A DNA stretch of 17,048 nucleotides from JADCCX01 sp031378805 (GTDB taxonomy: Bacteria > Pseudomonadota > Alphaproteobacteria > Rhizobiales > Beijerinckiaceae): NCBI GenBank assembly GCA_031378805.1, contig JANNEO010000149.1:1-17048 (forward strand). The letters run 5' to 3'. This document shows, one piece after another, positions 7,800-14,249 of the stretch. Each line of letters opens with the position of its first letter. Position 1 is the stretch's first letter. The notes below the pieces were generated by a model. That model saw only the letters and a program-made list of their open reading frames with translations, was not told the DNA's origin and ran no database searches. Both the position numbers and the translations under genes were made by a program.

Positions 7800-8531
7800 T
7801 CACCCCTTGGTGCGCAGTGTCGAACGGCCACCATCGACCCCGATGATCTGGCCGGTCATCCAGCCCGCCTCGTCGGAGATCAGGAATGCAGCGAGTCCGG
7901 CGCTATCATCCGCCTCGCCGAGCCGAGGAAGCGCGTGCATCTGGGCAATGGCAGCGGCCATTTGCTCGTTGCCGGTCAGCGCCTTGGCAAGCGGTGTGCG
8001 GGTCAGCGACGGGGCAATGGTGTTGACGCGGATCTTGGGGGCAAGTTCGGCCGCAAGCGCCAGGGTCAGGCCCTCCACTGCTCCCTTCGCCATGGCGACC
8101 GAGGCATGGGCGGTGAAGCCCTGCGCCACTGCCACTGTCGAGAATAGCACGACCGAAGCCGTGCCCTCACTCGCTTTGAGCGCTGGCAGCGCTTTTTGCA
8201 CGGCCAGTGCCGCACCCAGCGCGTTGATACGGAAGTCGCGCTCGAAATCCGATGCGGTCAGGCGAGACAGCGGCTTCAGGTTGATGGTGCCGACGGCGTA
8301 AACAAGCCCCGCAAGCGATGGACCTGCTGCGGCGGACACAATATCAAGCGCTGCAGCATCCTCGACATCGGCCACCGTATGGCTGGCATTGAGTTGTGCC
8401 GCCAAGGCTGAGAGTTTGTCCGCATCCCGACCGGCGAGGTGAAGGGAATAACCGCGTGCGGCCAGTTTGTGTGCCGTCGCGGCGCCAATGCCGCCTGTCG
8501 CACCATAAATCAGTATCTTGCCTGACGTCAT
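7800..8531 (-). CDS. SDR-fold protein with substituted catalytic Ser and Tyr
   Basis: Predicted 243-residue short-chain dehydrogenase/reductase. The Rossmann cofactor loop is GATGGIGAAT (10-19), the structural Asn is N103 (RINALGAAL), and the C-terminal block APSLTRTPLA plus GQIIGVDGG is standard. The active site is not: where classical SDRs have S-x12-Y-x3-K, this has T132, V145 and K149 (FSTVAVAQ...HASVAMAKGA). Only the Lys and Asn of the N-S-Y-K tetrad remain; an adjacent S131 could serve only if the loop shifted. It is first gene of a minus-strand cluster with DUF2256 (three-base gap) and photolyase. It may bind NAD(P)H without the usual chemistry, or use another general acid. Substrate unknown. 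ATG at 8531 with ACAGG just upstream. Confidence 0.92.
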   Translation of the reverse strand: MTSGKILIYGATGGIGAATAHKLAARGYSLHLAGRDADKLSALAAQLNASHTVADVEDAAALDIVSAAAGPSLAGLVYAVGTINLKPLSRLTASDFERDFRINALGAALAVQKALPALKASEGTASVVLFSTVAVAQGFTAHASVAMAKGAVEGLTLALAAELAPKIRVNTIAPSLTRTPLAKALTGNEQMAAAIAQMHALPRLGEADDSAGLAAFLISDEAGWMTGQIIGVDGGRSTLRTKG

Positions 8532-9017
8532 CGCCTGTCCGGAGGTTTTAAGGGGAGAGAAGTCCCTGTCCGGCCCGCGGTTATCAAAACGGCGGGCCGG
8601 ATGGGGTAACTGGCGCCGTCATGGGGCAACCTGTAAGTAAATATACGAGGCGGTCACGCAATCGGTTTAAAAGGATTTGGAAATTCTTTTCGGAGGGAAT
8701 GAACCCGGGCAAACAGGCGACGCCTTGGCAAGTCCTAACGCGATGCTCGGCATATCCGGCAAGTCAGTAAACCCTCCATTATCTCTCCTGATGTCCCCTT
8801 TTCGGACTCCGCTTGATGAAGAACTCCTGAATTAACCGTGTTTCTGAGCCGTCCCTTCACCAGATCGGCAAGGAAAAGGCCCTCGCACCCCATCATTGCT
8901 CGGAAATTCATCACCGGGCAGGCCGAAGCGCTTAAAAGTGTGAGATCGGTGAAAGAAGGCGGAAACCGCCCAGTCTCACCGGTGGCGTGAAACAAGAGAA
9001 CAGGCGGCCTTTCGGCC
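8532..9017. other. Divergent intergenic region (486 bases), no gene supported
   Basis: It lies between the minus-strand SDR/photolyase cluster and the plus-strand TackOD1 gene, so it should hold both promoters. I see no convincing -35/-10 pair in either direction and no GGAAC/CGTT general-stress promoter. An AT-rich patch is at 8636-8690 (TATATT on the minus strand). One strong hairpin is listed separately. A short palindrome GGCC-tttc-GGCC sits immediately before the TackOD1 start at 9018 and could mask it. Open frames here lack ribosome sites and family resemblance. Confidence 0.6.
8570..8600 (-). promoter_or_regulatory. GC-rich inverted repeat in the leader of the SDR/photolyase cluster
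   Basis: CCGGCCCGC at 8570-8578 pairs perfectly with GCGGGCCGG at 8592-8600 across a 13-base loop. It starts 39 bases upstream of the SDR ATG, so it would be in the mRNA leader or overlap an operator. There is no following T-run on either strand, which argues against a simple terminator. Role is inferred from position only. Confidence 0.45.
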
Positions 9018-10727
9018 ATGATGAACAGGGCATACACACAGGCAGCGAGCGCGGTAGAACGCGTGCTGGTTGTTGCGGCAGACGCAACAGCCTCCGCTCC
9101 CCTGTGTCTGGAACTCATGAAGCGTGGTGCCAGCGTTTCCGCCATGGGCGAAATCGCACTGGCGACTGCCGCTGCCCGTCAGCAGCAGTTCGATGTCATC
9201 ATGGTCGCCGCCCGCGATGACACCAATGCCACGGCACTGCTACTGCAGGTGCTGAAGGCCGAGGCCCTTGGCTCACCCAAGATACTCCTGCTGATCGATC
9301 CGGAACGCGCCACCAGTTACGGTACCGCGATCTTTGCTGCAGATGAGATGCTGGCCTCGACGCTCAACCCGGAGCGCATCGCGGATGCGACAGGTATCGG
9401 CGTCGAGACCGAAGCGCCCCGGGCACAGAACCTGCCTGCGGTCTTTGCTGCACCGTCCATCAAGATCCTGGCCCTGCCCGCTGGTCTCTCGCGTGATCTG
9501 CTGCCCCGTGGCGTGGCGGAAATTGAACGCGGAGAAATCCCAGATGCCATCATCCTGACTGAGCCGGATGCCGATGCGGCAATCAGCGCTTGGATGTCGG
9601 CAGCAACCGCCGCCGTCGTGCCAATCATCGATGTCTGCGGCCAGAACAAGGACCGCGCTGATATCTCGATTGCGACGATGTCGGGCCTTGGCATCGCGGA
9701 AGCCATGGAAATGGCGAAACCGCTGACAGCGCGGATGCGCCTGTTGCCTGAATCCTACCACCGCACGCGTGATCCCAAGCACATGCTGCTCGCCCGTCTC
9801 GCTGTGCGCGAGCGCGGTATGCAGGCCGTCCGCAATCCCGGTCTCAAGGACATTGTGGCCTATCGTGATGAAACGGCCATCGGCGGCGTCCTGTACCAGG
9901 CGGAAGCGTTGGCGCGGATCGGGCTTTTGCAGCGCAATTTCTTCGAGAAAGTGCAGTGCTGCCCCTCCTGTACCTCGGCGCGACTGCTGGTACGCGAGGA
10001 ATGCGCGAAGTGCCGCTCGGCGGACATCACGGAAGAGCCGATCATCCATCATCTGCGCTGCGGCTATCAAGGCCCCGAGCGCGATTTCCGCAAGGGCCGC
10101 GATCTTGTCTGCCCGAAGTGCAGCCAGCATTGCGAGCATTTCTCGGTCGACTATGACAAGCCGGGTATGTTGGTGATCTGCAACAGCTGCAACCACACCA
10201 CGGGCGAATCCGAAGTTGGCTTCAAGTGCCTGGATTGCGACACTGGCTTCGAAGGCGGCAAGGCCACGTCGCGCACCTTCCATGAATTCGCGCTGACCGA
10301 GGAAGGCCGCCGTCAGGCTTTCGATCAGCCGCTGTCAGGCTACGGCGAGACAGGCACGTCTGAAAGCGGCGAAGGCGTGCGCGACAGACTGCAGCGCTTC
10401 ATCAAGAGCAATGCGCTGAAGCAAACGCCCTGTGCCGCCTTGATGATCAAGGTGGACCCCGATCGTGAGACGCAAAAAGCCATTGGCGACAAGCGCTTTC
10501 ATCAAGCGCTGGCACTTTATGCGTCTGTCTTGCGCGAGGTCTTCGAGCAGGAGGTCGAGATCATCGAATCCGCCACGACCTTCCTGGTGATGATCAACGA
10601 TGAGAAAGCCTCTAACGTCGAAAGCTCCCTGCCTGACATCAGACGCGAGCTGGAGCAGAACCTCGCGGTGGACCTCAGGGCGCGCTACCACGTGTTCGGC
10701 CCGGACGAGATCGAGACGCTGCTCTGA
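9018..10727 (+). CDS. TackOD1-type metal-binding regulatory protein with receiver-like and degenerate GGDEF-like parts
   Basis: Predicted 569-residue soluble protein. Residues about 14-125 (RVLVVAAD...FDVIMVA...PKILLLID) and about 147-245 (IKILALP...PDAIILTEPD...VPIIDVC) each look like response-regulator receiver folds without the usual phospho-acceptor pattern. Residues 312-410 are a dense cysteine module (C314/315/318, C329/332, C348, C365/368, H371-C372, C388/391, C404/407), resembling the zinc-binding TackOD1 output domain. Residues about 455-560 have a GGDEF-like rhythm (CAALMIKVD, then ESATTFLVMI where active enzymes have GGDEF plus hydrophobics), so no cyclase activity is expected. No signal peptide or membrane segment. 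It precedes a polysaccharide synthase and HlyD-type adaptor on the same strand. The start is the first ATG after an in-frame stop at 8988; no ribosome site is obvious, and ATG at 9021 is equally possible. Confidence 0.85.
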   Translation: MMNRAYTQAASAVERVLVVAADATASAPLCLELMKRGASVSAMGEIALATAAARQQQFDVIMVAARDDTNATALLLQVLKAEALGSPKILLLIDPERATSYGTAIFAADEMLASTLNPERIADATGIGVETEAPRAQNLPAVFAAPSIKILALPAGLSRDLLPRGVAEIERGEIPDAIILTEPDADAAISAWMSAATAAVVPIIDVCGQNKDRADISIATMSGLGIAEAMEMAKPLTARMRLLPESYHRTRDPKHMLLARLAVRERGMQAVRNPGLKDIVAYRDETAIGGVLYQAEALARIGLLQRNFFEKVQCCPSCTSARLLVREECAKCRSADITEEPIIHHLRCGYQGPERDFRKGRDLVCPKCSQHCEHFSVDYDKPGMLVICNSCNHTTGESEVGFKCLDCDTGFEGGKATSRTFHEFALTEEGRRQAFDQPLSGYGETGTSESGEGVRDRLQRFIKSNALKQTPCAALMIKVDPDRETQKAIGDKRFHQALALYASVLREVFEQEVEIIESATTFLVMINDEKASNVESSLPDIRRELEQNLAVDLRARYHVFGPDEIETLL

Positions 10728-10796
10728 TCCGCTGGCACCAACTCCAGTCTTGCATAAACGTTATGCGTCCTTCGAGGCTGCTGCAAAACGCGCAAA

Positions 10797-10821
10797 GCCG
10801 GAAGCGCCTCAGCGCTCCGGC
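10797..10821. terminator. Hairpin between convergent genes, likely bidirectional terminator
   Basis: GCCGGA-(a)-GCGC pairs with GCGC-TCCGGC across a four-base loop CTCA, with one bulged A. On the minus strand it is followed by TTTGCGCGTTTT, and it lies 38 bases past the stop of the 62-codon gene. On the plus strand it lies 70 bases past the TackOD1 stop and is followed by a weaker TCTCTCAGTGTTTTG. A separate short palindrome GCATAA-acg-TTATGC sits at 10752-10766. Confidence 0.6.
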
Positions 10822-10858
10822 TCTCTCAGTGTTTTGTTGGTGAAAGCGGCAGCAGCTC

Positions 10859-11047
10859 TTACACCGACCTGTCGACGTTCCGGCCTTGGCCAGCTGGCGC
10901 TGCGGCCTTGGCGGCTTCTGCAACCTGTTCGACGACAGCCACGATTGCCTGTTCAGATTGTGCTGCGATCTTGAGTGCGGAGATGCTCGCACCTTCAGCC
11001 CCGTTCAGGGCTGCGCGGGTGTTTGATGAAAGTGATACGCCGTCCAT
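10859..11047 (-). CDS. Small protein, possibly of the YjfB motility-protein family
   Basis: Predicted 62-residue protein starting MDGVSLSSNTRAALNG. The ATG at 11047 is preceded by AAGGAG at six bases, one of the best ribosome sites in the window; an upstream in-frame ATG at 11131 lacks one. It is short, helical and Ala-rich (ISALKIAAQSEQAIVAVVEQVAEAAKAAA) and ends PAGQGRNVDRSV, with no signal peptide. The plan, an N-terminal MD-x-LS start followed by an ISALK helix and a C-terminal glycine/Val-Asp tail, resembles the small putative motility proteins (YjfB-like), but I recognise it only loosely. It is antisense to its neighbours: tail-to-tail with the TackOD1 gene and head-to-head with the glycosyltransferase gene, with its own apparent terminator. 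Confidence 0.75.
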   Translation of the reverse strand: MDGVSLSSNTRAALNGAEGASISALKIAAQSEQAIVAVVEQVAEAAKAAAPAGQGRNVDRSV

Positions 11048-11243
11048 TCTGGACTCCTTCGCTGTGATTGCGGGAACCCTATCATCATGGACATTTAAAA
11101 CCCGTCGCTGGCTTCCGAACAATTTGAGCAAAAGCCGACTATGGCCTGAAATGCGCTGAGAATGGCTTTCCTAACCGTTCCTTCATCGCTGACAGGGTAT
11201 TGAAAAAGATCACGACAACAATCGCTTAGGCATCTGGATTCCC

Positions 11244-12524
11244 GTGCTCGTCGACTGGTTCAACAACAGCCTCGCCATCCTGCTCGGTATGCCGATTGCG
11301 GCAATGATCATGCTGTTCTCGTTTTCGCTGTTTCTGGAGTGGCCGCGTTACATCACCACCTTCATTCCTGCGCTCATCATTATCTTCAAGGAATTTGCGC
11401 GCGATCCAGGCCCTATGCCTAAGGTCGGTCGCGTCTCGATCCTGATCCCCGGCCACAACGAGGCAGACTCGATCGAGAAGTGCGTGCTGTCACTTTCGGA
11501 GCAAACATTTCGGGACTTCGAGATCGTCTGCGTGTCGGACGGTTCGACCGATGAGACTTACGCCATCATGAAACGCCTGCAGCGCGAAGGCAAAGTGGAT
11601 AAGATCGCGGAATGCGCGATCCGCGGCGGAAAATCCTCCGCCATCAATCTCGGCATGAGGCTCGCGTCGGGCGACATTGTCCTGGTCATTGACTGCGATT
11701 GCTCCTTCGAGCGCACGGCCATTGAGGAGATTATCAGGCCATTTTCCGACCCTCGCATTGGTGCCGTCGGTGGCTCGGTGCTTGTGCGCAACGGTGAAGC
11801 GTCGATCACGGCGTCGCTGCAAACCATCGAATACATGGTCGGCATACAGATCGGGCGCACTGGCCTCGACATGTTCGGCCAGCTCTCGATCATCTCAGGT
11901 GCGTTCGGTGCCTTCCGCCGGGAGGCCTTCATGCGCGTGGGCATGATGGACCAGGGCCCAGGCGAAGATGGCGACATCACGATGCGGCTCAGACTTGCCG
12001 GGTACAACATAGGTTTCGCGGTGCGCTCGGTGGCTTACACCGATGTTCCCACCCATATGTACAACCTGATCATGCAGCGCAAGCGGTGGGAGCGCGATGC
12101 GCTGTGGACCCGGACGCGGAAATACGGATTTACCTACAATCCCTTCAGCGCAAACTTCAAACTACGCGAACTTGCGCACCAGATTGACTTTCTCGTGATG
12201 GATATCATCTGCTGTGTTGTGGCACCGTTTTACACGACATGGCTGCTTGTAACTACCGGTCTGAGCTTCACTCTGTTTGTAATGCTCCTGACCTACATGG
12301 CGTTCCTGAGCATCGATTTTTTCATGTTCGTCTGCGCTTGCCTGTCGACCCGCAAGCATATCTACTGGAAGTTCTGGCCTTTCATGCTGATCTATGGCCC
12401 ATGGAAAGGCTACTTCATGCGCTATGCGCGTCTCTATACCTTTATCGAGGAATGGATTTATTCAGCCTCCCGCCATGACAATTTCGCGCCACCGAAGGTC
12501 AATGACTGGATCCGCTGGAAGTAG
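11244..12524 (+). CDS. Membrane glycosyltransferase family 2, processive polysaccharide synthase type
   Basis: Predicted 426-residue inner-membrane GT2 enzyme of the cellulose/hyaluronan/NodC type, which polymerises sugars from a nucleotide-sugar donor. Two membrane segments (about 12-31 and 36-50) precede the cytosolic catalytic domain: VSILIPGHNE (64-73), DGSTDE (D99), DCDC (D150/D152), GEDGDIT (E241/D242) and QRKRW (278-282). This D, DxD, ED, QxxRW set marks processive synthases. Three or so further membrane segments follow (about 316-336, 340-364, 375-390). No PilZ domain is seen, and it is shorter than BcsA or BgsA, so any c-di-GMP control must come from elsewhere. The GTG start at 11244 is the only common start codon after an in-frame stop at 11190; GGA lies six bases before it. 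Sugar product unknown. Confidence 0.92.
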   Translation: MLVDWFNNSLAILLGMPIAAMIMLFSFSLFLEWPRYITTFIPALIIIFKEFARDPGPMPKVGRVSILIPGHNEADSIEKCVLSLSEQTFRDFEIVCVSDGSTDETYAIMKRLQREGKVDKIAECAIRGGKSSAINLGMRLASGDIVLVIDCDCSFERTAIEEIIRPFSDPRIGAVGGSVLVRNGEASITASLQTIEYMVGIQIGRTGLDMFGQLSIISGAFGAFRREAFMRVGMMDQGPGEDGDITMRLRLAGYNIGFAVRSVAYTDVPTHMYNLIMQRKRWERDALWTRTRKYGFTYNPFSANFKLRELAHQIDFLVMDIICCVVAPFYTTWLLVTTGLSFTLFVMLLTYMAFLSIDFFMFVCACLSTRKHIYWKFWPFMLIYGPWKGYFMRYARLYTFIEEWIYSASRHDNFAPPKVNDWIRWK

Positions 12525-12593
12525 CGCAGTACCCTAATTCCCTCTCCACTCTTTCGCTCGATCTTCCCTAAAAATTTACCTTTTTCATCCAAC

Positions 12594-12610
12594 GCTGACG
12601 TTGCGTCAGC
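12594..12610. promoter_or_regulatory. Perfect palindrome upstream of the HlyD-type gene
   Basis: GCTGACG-ttg-CGTCAGC is a perfect 7-base inverted repeat with a 3-base spacer, 39 bases before the ATG at 12650 and 70 bases after the glycosyltransferase stop. An AT-rich stretch lies just upstream (12568-12588). It may be an operator or a processing hairpin; no T-run follows it, so it is unlikely to be a terminator. Confidence 0.4.
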
Positions 12611-12649
12611 TGGCCCATCCGGGCCCGCTGATCGTGCGTGGACTGACAC

Positions 12650-13744
12650 ATGATCAAGGCGATCCGGAAAAGGGCGCGACCCGACAATCTGAAGAACCAG
12701 GTCCGCGCAGGCGGCCAGAGCTTCGCGCGCAAACTCTATTTCTACTGTGTCGTTGGCGTCTTCGTCATGTTGGGCTGGACCTTCACCGGTCACTGGTTCT
12801 TCCTCGACGCAGAGGGCATCGTCACCAAGGAGCGCACCATCATCGCGCCGGATTATGCCGCACGCGTGCTGGCGATCCATGTAAAATCGGGCGACACAGT
12901 CAAGCCAGGCACCCACATCGCCACGCTGCAATCGCGCGAAATCCTGGATTCCATTGCAGAACTGATCACTCGCCGTGCCACTGTCCTGAGCCGGGAGGCG
13001 CAGGTCTCGGGAAGGATCGAGACGATCCGCAAGGTGCTGCCCAGCGCCATCGAGCGCAGCAAGCGGGCGGTGCAGACCCAGAACCAGCTGGCATCGCTGA
13101 ACGCCAGGGGTTTGACCACAGGTCCACGCATCCAGGAATCCCAAAAGGAGTTCTATGAGGCCCAGCGCGAGGAAAGCTCTCTGACAACGGAGCTACAGGC
13201 GCTGGAGGCCGAGCACCGCAACATCGCATCGACCCGCAAGGAAATGGACAGCGTGATCGGGCAGGTGCAGGCGAACTACAACAACGGCAAGGTCGTTGCC
13301 CAGATCGAGGGTGTCGTCGGTCCGAAGGTGCCTAACCTGGGACAGATCGTGAAATCCGGCGACCCCCTGGTGGAACTCTATCGCGGCGACATGTTCGTGC
13401 TGGCCTACATGCCGACGGGGCGCCTCTACAGTGTCCTGCCGGCCGATGCGGTGCGGGTGTCCGATGGGCAGCACAATTTTCCGGGCCGCGTCGAGCGCAT
13501 CGAGAATGTCACGGATGCCCTGCCACCGGAGTTCCAGGTCAACTTTCGCGCCACGGATCGCCAGCAGCTGTTCCGCGTGGTCTTCGATGAAAAGCCGCCC
13601 TTCGCGATTCAGGCCAAGATCAAGCTGTCCAGCAACTGGTCACCGCAGGGCTTGATGACGCTCGGCAAGGGCCTCGCCATCAGCCTGGGTGAAACAGTGG
13701 GTGGTTGGCTCCGGTTTGGTGGCACGCAGACAGCGGGAAAATGA
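12650..13744 (+). CDS. HlyD-family membrane-fusion (periplasmic adaptor) protein
   Basis: Predicted 364-residue inner-membrane-anchored adaptor. A basic cytosolic start (about 1-28) leads to one membrane segment (about 29-50), then a split lipoyl-like domain: first half about 57-97 (ERTIIAPDYAARVLAIHVKSGDTVKPGTHIATL) and second half about 214-245 (KVVAQIEGVVG...GQIVKSGDPLVEL). Between them lies a long helical hairpin (about 98-206). A beta-barrel region follows to about 325. In polysaccharide loci such adaptors (for example Alg44 or BgsB) sit with GT2 synthases and lead the chain across the periplasm, whereas efflux adaptors go with a pump gene, absent here. The ATG at 12650 has only a weak GGA ribosome signal. 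It is 125 bases downstream of the synthase. Confidence 0.9.
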   Translation: MIKAIRKRARPDNLKNQVRAGGQSFARKLYFYCVVGVFVMLGWTFTGHWFFLDAEGIVTKERTIIAPDYAARVLAIHVKSGDTVKPGTHIATLQSREILDSIAELITRRATVLSREAQVSGRIETIRKVLPSAIERSKRAVQTQNQLASLNARGLTTGPRIQESQKEFYEAQREESSLTTELQALEAEHRNIASTRKEMDSVIGQVQANYNNGKVVAQIEGVVGPKVPNLGQIVKSGDPLVELYRGDMFVLAYMPTGRLYSVLPADAVRVSDGQHNFPGRVERIENVTDALPPEFQVNFRATDRQQLFRVVFDEKPPFAIQAKIKLSSNWSPQGLMTLGKGLAISLGETVGGWLRFGGTQTAGK

Positions 13745-13766
13745 CACTGTTCTTAGAGTGCCGCCA

Positions 13767-13821
13767 CACTCAATCCCGGATCTCCGCACTCAATCCCAGG
13801 TCTCCACACTCAATCCCAGGT
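13767..13821. repeat. Tandem repeat, 20-base unit, overlapping the 3' end of the small secreted-protein gene
   Basis: Two full units (CACTCAATCCCGGATCTCCG at 13767-13786, CACTCAATCCCAGGTCTCCA at 13787-13806) and 15 bases of a third (13807-13821). The third unit holds the last three codons and stop of the adjacent minus-strand gene (Thr-Trp-Asp-TGA), so the repeat looks like duplication of that gene's 3' end into the intergenic space. No hairpin terminator is visible between the two convergent genes here. Confidence 0.85.
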
Positions 13822-14148
13822 GAAACCCTGGTTCTTCATGTAGACATTGGTCGGATTGTTCTTGCACCAGTCCATCGAAAAAGTCTCGGAACCGTAGTCA
13901 ACCCAGTTGACACGAAACGACACCTTGCAATCACCACTCTGGCTGTTCCAGACCATGGGTTCAGACCGCCCACTGGGTATTCTCCTGTCGAGCCAGTTGC
14001 GACTCCATCTGCCGTTGTGAAGAGTCTGAAATCCGCTAATCACCCATCCGTCTGATTTGTTGTGCAGATAAAAATTGTAATTGTCTGCCGCAGCTGAGCC
14101 GCAAAGGCAAAGGGTGGCAACGGTGGCCAAAGCCATCTTCTTGAACAT
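13810..14148 (-). CDS. Small secreted protein of unknown function
   Basis: Predicted 112-residue precursor. ATG at 14148 is chosen because GGAGGAG lies five bases upstream and because it gives a clean signal peptide (MFKKMALATVATLCLCGSAAA, cut about residue 21); an earlier in-frame ATG at 14184 has neither. The mature part of about 91 residues is rich in Trp, Asn and Tyr: NYNFYLHNKSDGWVISGF, then GRWSRNWLDRRIPSG, VNWVDYGSE, SMDWCKN and the end GFTWD. Two cysteines (74 and 95) could form one disulfide. A beta-sandwich fold is likely from the alternating pattern, but I do not recognise a characterised family. It is 101 bases downstream of the MocA-like gene on the same strand but has a candidate promoter of its own. 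Confidence 0.85.
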   Translation of the reverse strand: MFKKMALATVATLCLCGSAAADNYNFYLHNKSDGWVISGFQTLHNGRWSRNWLDRRIPSGRSEPMVWNSQSGDCKVSFRVNWVDYGSETFSMDWCKNNPTNVYMKNQGFTWD

Positions 14149-14180
14149 GAAATCTCCTCCAAAGTTCGACCAGAAATCGA

Positions 14181-14209
14181 GCAATATTTGGAAATATGTG
14201 CCCGATCAA
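14181..14209 (-). promoter_or_regulatory. Candidate sigma-70-type promoter of the small secreted-protein gene
   Basis: On the minus strand TTGATC (14204-14209) and TATTGC (14181-14186) are separated by exactly 17 bases, 33 bases or so from the ATG at 14148. A near-palindrome ATATTT-gg-AAATAT (14184-14197) overlaps the -10 box and spacer and could be an operator. The -10 match is only partial. Confidence 0.4.
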
Positions 14210-14249
14210 TCATTGGCGGGAGTTGTTTCCTGTCCATTTTTAGACTCAT

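Noticed and set aside
8700..8771. 23-codon plus-strand frame after a GGAGG at 8692
   Set aside because: The ribosome-site-like run is only two bases from the ATG, and the peptide has no distinctive feature.
8735..9145. 136-codon minus-strand frame in the intergenic region before TackOD1
   Set aside because: Starts inside the TackOD1 gene, has no ribosome site and resembles no family.
9273..10283. 336-codon minus-strand open frame over the TackOD1 gene
   Set aside because: Antisense shadow; the plus frame carries ordered CxxC pairs and the expected length.
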